64,000 nt of DNA from Hahella sp. KA22 (GTDB lineage: Bacteria; Pseudomonadota; Gammaproteobacteria; Pseudomonadales; Oleiphilaceae): assembly GCF_004135205.1 (NCBI RefSeq), contig NZ_CP035490.1:2063501-2127500 (forward strand). Direction: 5' to 3'. Below, piece after piece: positions 47,594 through 56,297 of the stretch (positions are counted from its first letter, which is position 1; every line of letters begins with the position of its first letter). The notes below the pieces were generated by a model that had not been told where the DNA came from, made no database searches, and saw nothing but the letters and a program-made list of their open reading frames with translations. The translations under genes and the position numbers were made by a program.

Positions 47594-48193
47594 TTATTGT
47601 TCTTGAGACTTATCCAGATTCGCCAGTTCTTCCAGTGTATTGATGTTGTAGAACATCTCTGGGCAGTCGCTGAAGTCGATTTGTTGCAGGGGGCGTGAAT
47701 CAAGCCAGCGTTTGACGCTTCGTCCCTCGCTTTGTAAATAGCGAAGAATATCTTCAAAACTGCTGGCGGGAAGCAGGCAGTGCAGATACTGCAATCGTTC
47801 TCCATCCCAGGCGATGTTTATCAGGTTGTCGCGTCTGCTGGCGAACATGCGACGCGCGTATTCAGGTCGGAGAAGAGGCGTATCGCAGGGGCTGACCAAT
47901 AGCCACTCTTTACTCATATAGGGTTGGGCGGAACAGATGCCCGCCAGAGGGCCGGCAAACTCTCCCCAGTCATCGGAAAAGACAAAAGGCGTCATGCGCT
48001 GATACTGCGCCCTGTTGCGATTACAACTGATTAGAATCCTTTCGCAGGTTTTGGTGAATGTAGCGTGTATATGCTGGGCGAGAGGCTGGCCGCGCCAGGA
48101 TAGCAGCCCTTTGTCATTACCGCCCGCCCGCTGCCCTTTACCGCCCGCGAGAATCAGGCCGTCGCAATCCAACATCGTTGACAGCTCAGTCAT
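47594..48193 (-). CDS. mobA: Molybdenum cofactor guanylyltransferase
   Basis: Adds GMP to Mo-molybdopterin for bis-MGD enzymes. 199 aa. The GTP-binding start is LILAGGKGQRAGGNDKGLL near 14-32, followed by RILISCNRN, VFSDDWGEFAGPLAGICS near 70-88 and VSPCDTPLL near 99 (metal-binding Asp). It overlaps the upstream PilZ gene by 4 bases (ATGA) and converges with moaE, so the two cofactor genes are neighbours but not one operon. Confidence 0.94.
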   Translation of the reverse strand: MTELSTMLDCDGLILAGGKGQRAGGNDKGLLSWRGQPLAQHIHATFTKTCERILISCNRNRAQYQRMTPFVFSDDWGEFAGPLAGICSAQPYMSKEWLLVSPCDTPLLRPEYARRMFASRRDNLINIAWDGERLQYLHCLLPASSFEDILRYLQSEGRSVKRWLDSRPLQQIDFSDCPEMFYNINTLEELANLDKSQEQ

Positions 48194-48600
48194 GAAGCCC
48201 TTGAGCGGCAGACTTCCTGCGCTTTGCTGAATAAACCTTCAATACGGGACAAAGCATTATCAACTTCTCTGGAGTAATCTCTGCTGGAGGCGCAGTAAGC
48301 GAATTGGATGCCGTACCTGAAGCCATGCTCATGTTCGCGGCAGTTAATAATCTGTGCCTGAATGCCATTTTCAGCAATGTAGCGGCCACGGAAACAAAGT
48401 TCAATCTTCTCGCCCAGACGAAATTTCTGACTACTGTGAAACGCCATGCCATAGCGATTGAAGTCTATGCAGTTAACGACGATGCGAGTCTTGGAACGGT
48501 TGAACAAGCCTGATAAGCAAACCATCGCCGTCAGGGCTGACGTGGTATGCCGTATTTTGATGCGGCGTTCTGTTTGGTTGGGGAAAGTCACTTCCTGCAT
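48190..48600 (-). CDS. PilZ domain protein (candidate c-di-GMP receptor)
   Basis: A 136-residue protein with one PilZ domain. The N-terminal part has TERRIKIRH, a version of the RxxxR c-di-GMP motif. The second motif is weakened: the usual (D/N)xSxxG appears as DFNRYGMAF (Asn where Ser is common). GFRYGIQFAYC near 95 is the typical late strand. A short helical tail follows. Overlap with mobA suggests co-transcription. Whether it binds c-di-GMP is uncertain given the altered second motif. Confidence 0.8.
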   Translation of the reverse strand: MQEVTFPNQTERRIKIRHTTSALTAMVCLSGLFNRSKTRIVVNCIDFNRYGMAFHSSQKFRLGEKIELCFRGRYIAENGIQAQIINCREHEHGFRYGIQFAYCASSRDYSREVDNALSRIEGLFSKAQEVCRSRAS

Positions 48601-48639
48601 GATCTTATGCTGAGTCTGTATCTTTTGGGTAATAGCGTT

Positions 48640-48670
48640 AAGCCCGATGGATTCCCTTTATCGGGCTTTT
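48640..48670. terminator. Hairpin with T run between the PilZ gene and the broken small gene
   Basis: AAGCCCGAT (48640-48648) pairs with ATCGGGCTT (48660-48668), followed on the plus strand by TTTCATTTTATTG. No plus-strand gene ends here, so it more likely limits transcription of the minus-strand small gene at 48754-49037, for which only a two-base T run follows the stem. Confidence 0.45.
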
Positions 48671-48753
48671 CATTTTATTGGTTGGGTTTGGATAATAAAC
48701 GCTCAGCTTCGTGATTTGTGAGCTGGCGCAACCCCTGCGGTTAACAGCGAGGG

Positions 48754-49037
48754 TTAAACGGCGGTATTCACCAGCCTGCCTGTTCTACTCTCCAGCTCTT
48801 CCGGCTGCCCGTCTCGCGCACCGAGGAGTTTGGGGGTGCGCCGCTCTCTTCTTTTGCGGCGCTCCTTGCCGTCGTAGTCGTTTTCATCGCTGCGCCGGCG
48901 GTCTGGGCGTATGCGGCGGTCATGCAGCTCACCTTCTGACAGGGGCGCCTGCGCCGGTGTGGACTCCACCTGAGCAGCCTGCTTCAAGGAGGCGGAGCTG
49001 GGGGGGAGGGCCTGTTTCTGGCGTCATTAATGTACAT
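48754..49037 (-). pseudogene. Small arginine-rich protein gene interrupted by a one-base shift in a 7-base G/C tract
   Basis: On the minus strand an ATG at 49037 has AGAGGA about 9 bases upstream and begins MYINDARNRPSPP. The frame then meets an early stop. The adjacent frame, open to 48754 with no ATG of its own, encodes SSASLKQAAQVESTPAQA and a basic region (DRRIRPDRRRSD, ERRKRRERRTPK). The switch falls at G49000-G49006 of the plus strand. With eight instead of seven bases in that tract the two parts join into one protein of about 94 residues. It may be a recent frameshift, a phase-variable tract, or a sequencing error. Family not recognised. Confidence 0.5.
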
Positions 49038-49408
49038 GTCTGGTTTTCCTCTAACAGGTTGTCTTTCATTTTTTCAATCATTCCCTATTGCTGTATTAAC
49101 TCGCCTTGAATTATTGCGCTTAGCCCTGTTTCCGGCACGCGTCGCTGTAACCGGAGTTACGCTAAACTTATAACGGCGGGTGTAGGAAAAACTTTAATCC
49201 GCCTGATCAATCGTCAGCGCTTTTGTGGGTCTTGTAGCGTTGGCGGGCGTGGCGGGGAGCATCTTGGATAAATGTGTAAAAGCGGTTTTGCGCTAAAGCC
49301 GATTTGGTTAAACTTGACCCTTTTTTGGGAAGTCGCAGGTGAGCCGGCGTGGCGAGCAGCGATCTATACACGCATTTTGACGCCCCGATTTAGCATCGGG
49401 CGGAGTCT
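49038..49408. other. Intergenic region upstream of the Lon-like protease, possible heat-shock promoter
   Basis: No gene is supported in these 371 bases. CTTGAA at 49105-49110 and CCCTGTTT at 49124-49131, 13 bases apart, partly resemble a sigma-32 promoter (CTTGAAA...CCCCATnT), which would suit a protease gene, but the match is partial and lies about 280 bases from the start. CCCGAT/ATCGGG (49384-49389 and 49395-49400) forms a hairpin that abuts the CGGAG ribosome site of the protease gene. Confidence 0.3.
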
Positions 49409-51787
49409 ATGAGTAAGAAAAAGCCCCTACCAATCCAATCGCTCTACAAACCCTGTCTGACAAAAGATTTTAAATTCAGCAGCACCCGCGCGCTGGAGCC
49501 GCTGGAAGGCATTCTCGGGCAGAATCGCGCCCAGGAGGCGGTGCAGTTCGCTATATCCATGGCGGATGCTGGCTACAACATATACGCCATTGGCCGCAAC
49601 GGTCTGGGTAAGCGGACAATGATCATGCGCTTCCTGGAGAAAAAACGTTCTGATGCGGTCGCCAGCGACTGGTGCTACGTCAACAACTTTGACGATGTGC
49701 GGTCGCCAAAAGTGCTGCGTCTTCCTGCCGGTCTGGGAATGCCGTTAAAGAAAGATCTGGAACAATTGTTGGTGCGCCTGCAAAAGGGCATACCGCAGGC
49801 GTTTGACAACGAATCTTACTACGAGCGTGCAGAGCAGATTAAAAACGAGCTGAGTCAGAAGCAGGAAAAATCGCTGAGCCGCATCGCCAACGCGGCTAAA
49901 AAACAGCAAATCAGCCTGACTGTGACGACGCCGGGCGGTTATCGTCTGGTTGCGACGGACGGCGAGAAACCATACAGCGCGGACACGTTTGCAGAGCTTC
50001 CGGAAGCTCGCCAACAGGAGTTTGAAGACGCAATCAACAAGCTGGAGAAAAAGCTCCGCACGGTGTTGCGTCGACTCAGCCAGTGGGAACAGGAATATGC
50101 GGATAAACAGCAAGCGCTGAATGAAGAGATTGCGCTGGCGGTTTCTCAGCATTTGATCGACAACCTGAAGAAAAAGTATCGCGAGCATCTGGAAGTCGTC
50201 GAACACCTGGAACAAATTCAGGCGGACTTGCTGAAGAACGTTGAGATTTTTCTGGATGACGGCGAAGAGCAGGCCGCTCTGGCCGCCGCCACTATGGATA
50301 ACAAGCTGCCCAGACGTTATCAGGTTAACGTGATGGTGCATCATGACGCCAATGGCAATGCGCCGATCGTTGTGGAAGACAACCCCAACTACTTCAATCT
50401 GTTTGGGGCGGTGGAGAACGTGACTTATAAAGGCACCGTATTTACCGACTTTACCTTGATCAGGCCCGGCGCCCTGCATCGCGCCAATGGCGGTTATCTC
50501 CTGATGGACGCCGTCAAAGTGCTGGAACAGCCTTTTGTCTGGGATGCAATCAAGCGCACGTTGCGCTCAGGCAATGTGGTCATGAATGCGCTGGAGAAAG
50601 AGATCACACTGTCCGGTACGATTTCTCTGGAGCCGGAGCCAATGCCGCTGGAAGTGAAAATTGTGCTGTTCGGCGACAGAGATACTTATTTGTTGCTGCA
50701 GCAGTATGATCCGGACTTCGGCGAGCTGTTTAAGGTGACGGCGGACTTTGAAAGTGAGATTTCTCGTACTCCTGAGACGCAAATGCACTATGCCCGTTTT
50801 ATTACCAGCCTGGTGCGCGAGAAGGGGCTGATGCCTTGTGACCGCTACGCGGTGATGAGAATCCTGGAGCATAGCGCTCGCGTCGCGGAAGATCAGAACC
50901 GGTTGTCTTTGCATGCGGCGGATATCGCTAACCTATTGCGTGAGAGTAACTACTGGGCAAACGACGCCAAAGCGAAAATGATCCATTCAGAGCATGTCGA
51001 TAAAGCGCTGCGGAGCGCGGAATATCGCTCCAGTCGAATTCGTGACCAAGTGTTCGACAGTATTCGCGACGGCACTACGCTGATTTCCACAATCGGAGAG
51101 AAGGTGGGCCAAATCAACGCGCTGTCGGTATTGAGTACTGGCGATCATGAGTTTGGCGTGCCGAGCCGAGTGACTGCGACCACGCATTATGGCGATGGCG
51201 AAGTGATCGATATCGAGCGTGACGTCAAGCTGGCTGGCGCTATTCACTCCAAGGGCATGATGATTCTGTCTGCGTATCTGGCTTCTATTTTCGGTAAGAA
51301 TGGCCCGATCAGAATTTCCGCCAGTATCGCCTTTGAACAGTCATACAGCGAAGTCGATGGCGACAGTGCTTCAATGGCGGAGTTTTGCGCGATCATTTCT
51401 TCGATTGCTGATGCGCCGATCAAACAGAATATTGCGATTACCGGCTCAATGAACCAGTTTGGCGATTCTCAACCGGTTGGCGGGGTCAACGAGAAGATTG
51501 AAGGCTTCTTTGAAACCTGTTGCATCAAAGGGTTAAGTGGGGAGCAGGGCGTAATTATTCCCGCTTCCAACGAGCACAATCTGATGCTGAACAAACGTGT
51601 ATTGGACGCCTGCAAGGAGAAGAAATTCTTCATCTATTCCGTCAGGAATGTAGGAGAGGCGCTGGAGATATTGACTGGCCTGCGTGTTGGGCAGCCAAAC
51701 GAAAAAGGCGCCTATAGCCGCAATACGTTATTTGGCATGGTTCAGCAGAAGCTCAAGCAACTGAAAATTGCGGAGAGACGTCACTAG
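49409..51787 (+). CDS. Lon-like ATP-dependent protease (AAA_32 / LonB-type, YcbZ-related)
   Basis: A 792-residue cytoplasmic protease with a fused ATPase and Lon-type peptidase. The ATP-binding motif is GRNGLGKRT near 64-72, the variant P-loop of this family (LGKRT). A long helical insertion (about 130-290) is rich in coiled coil. Walker B-like and sensor regions lie near LHRANGGYLLMDAVKVL. The S16 peptidase domain has the catalytic Ser in DGDSASMAEF near 650 and Lys in GGVNEKIEGF near 693. This group (COG1067) is separate from true Lon and its substrates are poorly known. It stands alone, with a hairpin next to its ribosome site. Confidence 0.92.
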   Translation: MSKKKPLPIQSLYKPCLTKDFKFSSTRALEPLEGILGQNRAQEAVQFAISMADAGYNIYAIGRNGLGKRTMIMRFLEKKRSDAVASDWCYVNNFDDVRSPKVLRLPAGLGMPLKKDLEQLLVRLQKGIPQAFDNESYYERAEQIKNELSQKQEKSLSRIANAAKKQQISLTVTTPGGYRLVATDGEKPYSADTFAELPEARQQEFEDAINKLEKKLRTVLRRLSQWEQEYADKQQALNEEIALAVSQHLIDNLKKKYREHLEVVEHLEQIQADLLKNVEIFLDDGEEQAALAAATMDNKLPRRYQVNVMVHHDANGNAPIVVEDNPNYFNLFGAVENVTYKGTVFTDFTLIRPGALHRANGGYLLMDAVKVLEQPFVWDAIKRTLRSGNVVMNALEKEITLSGTISLEPEPMPLEVKIVLFGDRDTYLLLQQYDPDFGELFKVTADFESEISRTPETQMHYARFITSLVREKGLMPCDRYAVMRILEHSARVAEDQNRLSLHAADIANLLRESNYWANDAKAKMIHSEHVDKALRSAEYRSSRIRDQVFDSIRDGTTLISTIGEKVGQINALSVLSTGDHEFGVPSRVTATTHYGDGEVIDIERDVKLAGAIHSKGMMILSAYLASIFGKNGPIRISASIAFEQSYSEVDGDSASMAEFCAIISSIADAPIKQNIAITGSMNQFGDSQPVGGVNEKIEGFFETCCIKGLSGEQGVIIPASNEHNLMLNKRVLDACKEKKFFIYSVRNVGEALEILTGLRVGQPNEKGAYSRNTLFGMVQQKLKQLKIAERRH

Positions 51788-51859
51788 GGCGTCCCTCCGT
51801 ACTATCCATAGTATCCGTACTACGCACTAAAAGGCGTGCGGCGTCTCTGGCCGCATGCC

Positions 51860-52708
51860 TCAACTCTGAGCCTTAACTGGCTTTACTACCGTCCCTAAAG
51901 GAAGCCGTGCGCCGCAGTGGCTGCAAAAACGGGCTTCCGCTTCATGTAAATCTTTTTCACAGGAACGACAGGCCAGGCTTAGGTAGTTGTTGCGCAATAC
52001 GTTGGAAAGTTCTGCGGTAAAAATTCCTGTTGGCACGGCGATGATAGCGTAACCCATCACCATGACCATCGCCGCCATGCCTTGACCAAGGTCTGTCCTC
52101 GGGGCGATATCTCCATATCCCACGGTGGTGAGGGTGACGATAGCCCAATAGATGCTACGCGGAATGCTGGTGTAACCATTAGCGGGCCCCTCTATCAGAT
52201 ACATCATACAGCCGAACAAAGTGACCAGCACCAGGATGGAAAACAGAAACACAGTCACTTTTTGCCTGCTCTGGCGAATCGCGTGCAACAGTAGATTGGC
52301 CTGAGAAACATACTTCGCCAGCCGCAGGATACGAAACACCCTCAGAACTCGAAGCACCCTGATAACCAGCAGATAGTGAGCGCCGCCCACGAACAAACTT
52401 AAATAGGTGGGGATGATGGAGAGCAGGTCGACGATGCCGTAAAAGCTGAAAATATATCGAATGGGTTTGTCTACACAGTAGATTCGCAGCAGGTACTCAG
52501 TGGTGAACAAGATGGTGAAAAGCCACTCAACGGCCACGAACCAGTCGCCGTATTTCATGCGCAGTTCACTAACGCTGTCCAGCATCACCGTTAAAACGCT
52601 GATAAGAATGCCGCCGATGAGCGCTATGTCAAAGGCTTTGCCGGCCGGGGTGTCAGCGTGAAAAATAATGATATAAAGCTGCCTGCGCAGCTTGTCGTTA
52701 ATAGACAT
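51860..52708 (-). CDS. Voltage-gated potassium channel-like protein with C-terminal zinc ribbon
   Basis: A 282-residue six-helix channel subunit. The S4 voltage sensor is the arginine-periodic RVLRVLRVFRILRLAKY near 116-132. The pore helix and selectivity filter are TLTTVGYGD near 192-200. S6 follows with the PTG bend region (IAVPTGI). After the pore the protein ends in a small cytoplasmic domain with two CxxC pairs, CRSC and CSHC, 16 residues apart. This zinc-ribbon ending replaces the usual RCK or cyclic-nucleotide domain. Potassium selectivity is inferred from the filter. Confidence 0.9.
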   Translation of the reverse strand: MSINDKLRRQLYIIIFHADTPAGKAFDIALIGGILISVLTVMLDSVSELRMKYGDWFVAVEWLFTILFTTEYLLRIYCVDKPIRYIFSFYGIVDLLSIIPTYLSLFVGGAHYLLVIRVLRVLRVFRILRLAKYVSQANLLLHAIRQSRQKVTVFLFSILVLVTLFGCMMYLIEGPANGYTSIPRSIYWAIVTLTTVGYGDIAPRTDLGQGMAAMVMVMGYAIIAVPTGIFTAELSNVLRNNYLSLACRSCEKDLHEAEARFCSHCGARLPLGTVVKPVKAQS

Positions 52709-52819
52709 GTTTTTCTCGAAACTGGTTTAACGGATAACCACGCCGCAGATTCTAATTCATCATTGAGGATGCGCAACCGTTTACTGGTGAGCCGCCATAG
52801 TCATCCGAGCTGAGGGTAA

Positions 52820-53431
52820 TCAGGCGACGAGAATATGTCGATAAGTCAGATTCACTCGCGGACCCACTGGCGTCTTGCTTTTTGGCAGTTGATGGCGCCA
52901 GTGGCGCTGCATATCTCCTGACATAATCAGCAGCGAGTTATGCATCAGCTCTATCGCCAGGGTTTGGCCGCCCCGTTTGGGCTTAATCTGAAACTTGCGT
53001 GTTGCGCCAAAAGAAAAAGAAGCAATGATGGGAGCAGGCCCTAGCTCGGGCTCATCATCTGCATGCCAGGAAACGCTGTCCTGGCCATCCCTATACAGGT
53101 TGCACAGAGCGCAGTTGAACTCGGCGGCGGCGTGTTCAGAAGCGATGTGACGCAACTGTTGCAGCAGTGGGGAGAATGGAACGGGACTCAGGCGTAGGCC
53201 GGAATAAGCATAATGGCAATGCGCTTCTCCATACCAGGCTTGCAGGCGCGGAATGGGAATTATGCGGCCTTGTATGCGCAGGCTGTCCTGGCGCCATGCC
53301 AAATGCTGGGTTAAGTCCTCCATAACAGAGGCTGCGTCAGCGTCCGTCAGTACTGGATGAACAAGGGTGAGCGCGCCATTGGCTATCGTAATGGGCTCAA
53401 TTTGGAGGTCTGGATGTGGGCGTAACTGCAT
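52820..53431 (-). CDS. alkB: AlkB-type 2-oxoglutarate/Fe(II) dioxygenase
   Basis: Removes methyl groups from alkylated bases in DNA or RNA. 203 aa. The iron ligands are His and Asp in WHADDEPELG near 115-124 and the distal His in GDMQRHWRHQLPK near 170. The 2-oxoglutarate arginines lie in RVNLTYRHI at the end. The pattern, with SFGATRKFQI between ligands, is closer to the ALKBH2/3-like branch than to E. coli AlkB. It lies 5 bases downstream of the radical SAM gene, so the two are probably one unit. Confidence 0.9.
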   Translation of the reverse strand: MQLRPHPDLQIEPITIANGALTLVHPVLTDADAASVMEDLTQHLAWRQDSLRIQGRIIPIPRLQAWYGEAHCHYAYSGLRLSPVPFSPLLQQLRHIASEHAAAEFNCALCNLYRDGQDSVSWHADDEPELGPAPIIASFSFGATRKFQIKPKRGGQTLAIELMHNSLLIMSGDMQRHWRHQLPKSKTPVGPRVNLTYRHILVA

Positions 53432-53436
53432 GCGTT

Positions 53437-54525
53437 CTAGTTAATCCTTACGGGTTGGCGACGGGGGCCCCAGTGGCCAGGGTGTGACTCAAATACACCC
53501 GGTAAAGCGGCGCAGCAATGAGCGCATTCCCCGTGTTCATTTAACCCCCATTTACCAAGGCGATACCAGTCTCGTTCTATCAGTAACTCTCCACAGTTCG
53601 CGCACCATGTGCTGCCGCCTTCGCTATCATGAACGTTGCCGGTATACGCATAGCGTACTCCGTTCTTCATTGCGATATCTCTGGCTCGGGTGAGCGTTTC
53701 TGGGGGCGTGTGGGGTTTGTCCCGCATTTTCCAATCTGGATGGAAGGCGGAGAAATGCATGGGAACATCTGGGCCAAGGTGTTCCACCACCCACTGGGTC
53801 ATGTCCTCCAACTCTTGAGAGGAGTCATTTTCGTCTGGAATCAATAACGTGGTGATTTCGAACCAGACTGATGTCTCTTGCTTCAGGTAGATCAGGGTAT
53901 CCAGCACCTCCGCCAAATGCGCACCGCAAATTTTATGGTAGAAGCGTTCCGTAAATGCTTTCAGGTCAACATTGGCTGCGTCCATGTAGCGGTAGAACTC
54001 TTTGCGGGGATCTGGACACATAAAGCCTGCCGTCACAGCAACGGATTTTACGCCTACTTCATGGCAGGCTTGGGCCACGTCGATCGCATATTCGTGAAAA
54101 ATGACGGGGTCGTTATAAGTGAAGGCGATGCTGCGGCAGCCGTAATGCCGGGCGGCCTCAGCCAGCTGTTGCGGCATGGCGGTGGCGGCGAGAGTATCCA
54201 TTTCTCTGGATTTGCTCATGTCCCAGTTTTGACAGAATTTACAGGCGAGATTACAACCGGCGGTGCCAAAAGACAGTACTGGCGTGCCCGGCAGAAAGTG
54301 GTTCAACGGTTTCTTTTCTATAGGATCGATACAAAAACCGCTGGAGCGGCCGTAGCTGGTGAGAACGATGGCGTCATTCTCTCGCGCTCTCACAAAGCAT
54401 AAGCCTTGTTGTCCTTCATGCAGTTTGCAGGCGCGAGGGCAGATATCGCACTGAATGCGGCCATCATCCAGCTGATGCCAGTAGCGAGTAGGGTGGTTTA
54501 GGGGCGGTTGGAGCTGGGCCATCAT
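53437..54525 (-). CDS. amrS: AmrS-type radical SAM enzyme (AmmeMemoRadiSam family)
   Basis: A 362-residue PflA-like radical SAM protein. An N-terminal cysteine region (CDICPRACKL...GLC) precedes the radical SAM motif CNLACKFCQNWD near 84-95, a CxxxCxxC cluster site, and the GG-like and beta5 segments follow. The C-terminus has a ribbon-like set of cysteines (CANC near 305 and CAHCC near 330). In genomes it usually occurs with AMMECR1- and Memo-like partners (AmrA, AmrB), neither of which is nearby here. The reaction is not established. It lies upstream of alkB with a 5-base gap. Confidence 0.9.
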   Translation of the reverse strand: MMAQLQPPLNHPTRYWHQLDDGRIQCDICPRACKLHEGQQGLCFVRARENDAIVLTSYGRSSGFCIDPIEKKPLNHFLPGTPVLSFGTAGCNLACKFCQNWDMSKSREMDTLAATAMPQQLAEAARHYGCRSIAFTYNDPVIFHEYAIDVAQACHEVGVKSVAVTAGFMCPDPRKEFYRYMDAANVDLKAFTERFYHKICGAHLAEVLDTLIYLKQETSVWFEITTLLIPDENDSSQELEDMTQWVVEHLGPDVPMHFSAFHPDWKMRDKPHTPPETLTRARDIAMKNGVRYAYTGNVHDSEGGSTWCANCGELLIERDWYRLGKWGLNEHGECAHCCAALPGVFESHPGHWGPRRQPVRIN

Positions 54526-54611
54526 TAAAATCAGGTTAGAAACGCCTGCCTCCGCTTACATTTGTCAGCTATCGGGCGGATAAACGGTTTTACCCGCTTC
54601 CACTAACGGCT

Positions 54612-55544
54612 ATGATAACGAGAATACCACAAAGTGGTTCGCCATTTGTTTTGCGCGCGGTCTTATCGTTAAAAATGATGTTAATCAGACTTCTGCGAAG
54701 CCTTCCGCATTGGATGCTTCTTCTTTCTCTTACTCTCTGCGCCCGTGTCTGGGCGGCGTCTCCTATTGAACTCAAGGGCGACTTAACTCAAGGTGGTCTG
54801 GTCGTCGGCCAAATCGCTGCCGATGCTCAGGTCTGGTATGACGACCATAAGCTTGAACTGACGAAAGATGGTCATTTTGTGTTTGGTTTCGAGCGCGATG
54901 ACGATTTAAACCACAGCCTGAAGGTCCGTTTGGCGGATGGACAGGAATGGACGCAACCCGTCACTATCTCCGCCAGAGATTACGACATACAGTATATCGA
55001 GGGCATTCCCAAGAAGATGATGGAACCCGACCCGAATGATTTGAAACGCATTCGGGAGGAGAACGCTCAAGTAGCCCGTGCGCGGGGACGCGATTCCCGA
55101 CTAAACTATTTTTTAGAGGGATTTATTTCTCCGGCAAAAGGGCCGATCACGGGAGTGTATGGCAGTCAGCGTTATTTCAACGGCGAGCCGCGTCGCCCGC
55201 ACTATGGTTTGGATATCGCTGCGCCGCGAGGCGCTTCCGTGATTGCGCCAGCCTCGGGAGAAGTAACGCTCACGCACCCGGATATGTTTTTTTCAGGAGG
55301 AACCCTGGTGATTGATCACGGTTATGGTGTGTCTTCCACCTTTATCCATCTGGATAAGATTCTGGTGAAAGTGGGCGACAAAGTGGAACAGGGACAGGAA
55401 ATCGCCAAAGTCGGTTCTACCGGGCGGGCCACAGGCCCGCATCTGGACTGGCGGATAAACTGGTTTCAGACCAGGCTCGATCCGGCGTTGTTGCTGGCGT
55501 CGGAACCTAAAATGATGAGCAACAAGAACCTGCAAGAAAAATAG
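54612..55544 (+). CDS. M23 family peptidoglycan metallopeptidase
   Basis: A periplasmic LytM/M23 zinc endopeptidase for peptidoglycan cross-bridges. The start is uncertain: the ATG at 54612 gives 310 aa, but the ATG pair at 54675/54678 places the hydrophobic signal segment (HWMLLLSLTLCARVWA) at the N-terminus in the usual way. The catalytic domain (about 185-300) has HYGLDIA (first His and Asp zinc ligands) and GPHLDWRI (the HxD-like late motif). The middle His is in TFIHLDKI near 248. The domain before it (about 45-150) is beta-rich. The active-site set looks complete, so it is likely an active enzyme. Confidence 0.9.
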   Translation: MITRIPQSGSPFVLRAVLSLKMMLIRLLRSLPHWMLLLSLTLCARVWAASPIELKGDLTQGGLVVGQIAADAQVWYDDHKLELTKDGHFVFGFERDDDLNHSLKVRLADGQEWTQPVTISARDYDIQYIEGIPKKMMEPDPNDLKRIREENAQVARARGRDSRLNYFLEGFISPAKGPITGVYGSQRYFNGEPRRPHYGLDIAAPRGASVIAPASGEVTLTHPDMFFSGGTLVIDHGYGVSSTFIHLDKILVKVGDKVEQGQEIAKVGSTGRATGPHLDWRINWFQTRLDPALLLASEPKMMSNKNLQEK

Positions 55545-55557
55545 GTAATTAGCCAAG

Positions 55558-56169
55558 ATGAATGTAATGAACCAGATAGTCTATGTAGTCGAGGACGACG
55601 AAGCTGTTCGCGACTCTCTGCTGCTCCTGTTGCGGGCGGAAGGTTACAGTACCAAAGGGTATTCCAGCGCCCAAAGCTTCCTGGAAGAGGAAGTCGCCGA
55701 TCTGAATGGCTGTCTGGTTCTGGATATCCGTATGCCTGGTATGACAGGCATGGAGCTGCACAAAAAACTGCTTGAGCTGGGTTGCGCCTTGCCAGTGATA
55801 TTCGTAACCGGGCATGGCGATGTGGCCATGGCTGTGGAAGCGATGAAACTTGGCGCGGTGGACTTTGTGCAGAAGCCTTACCGAGAAGAAGACCTGTTGG
55901 AGAAGGTGAAAGGCGCTTTGGCGATGGACGCCGAACAGAAAGAAGCGCTGCGCCACAAAGAGAAACTGCGTCAAAAAATAGAGTCTCTGACGCCGCGCGA
56001 GCTTGAAATCATGGAAATGATGATTGAAGGCAATGCTAATAAAGTGATCGCCATTGAGTTGAATATCAGTCAGAGAACCGTGGAAATCCACCGTTCCCGC
56101 GTCATGCAGAAGATGGGAACGCATTCTCTGGCGCAGTTGGTGCAGATGGTGCTGGCCGCAAGAAGTTGA
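55558..56169 (+). CDS. FixJ-type response regulator with LuxR DNA-binding domain
   Basis: A 203-residue two-component transcription factor. The receiver domain (about 7-120) has the acidic pair VVEDDEAVRD, phospho-acceptor Asp61 or so in CLVLDIRMPGMTG, the switch Thr in VIFVTGHGDV and Lys in VQKPYREEDLL. The LuxR-type helix-turn-helix is at 138-200 (LTPRELEIMEMMIEGNANKVIA, followed by ISQRTVEIHRS). It starts 13 bases after the M23 gene and precedes a hybrid-like histidine kinase gene after a hairpin. Its target genes are not known. Confidence 0.93.
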   Translation: MNVMNQIVYVVEDDEAVRDSLLLLLRAEGYSTKGYSSAQSFLEEEVADLNGCLVLDIRMPGMTGMELHKKLLELGCALPVIFVTGHGDVAMAVEAMKLGAVDFVQKPYREEDLLEKVKGALAMDAEQKEALRHKEKLRQKIESLTPRELEIMEMMIEGNANKVIAIELNISQRTVEIHRSRVMQKMGTHSLAQLVQMVLAARS

Positions 56170-56172
56170 TTT

Positions 56173-56196
56173 CTGCGGCTTCCGCCGCAGCTTTCC
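56173..56196 (+). terminator. Terminator-like hairpin between response regulator and kinase genes
   Basis: CTGCGGC (56173-56179) pairs with GCCGCAG (56184-56190) around TTCC, followed by CTTTCCC. The T run is short, so it may only partly separate the two signalling genes. Confidence 0.55.
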
Positions 56197-56297
56197 CAGA
56201 GGTGAAAGTCGCCTCAAGTCTGTAAGGGTTATCGCGTATTAAACGGGATGATACGGCTGTCTATAGTCGCAAGTTCCGGCATTTTTCTCGGTGGAGC

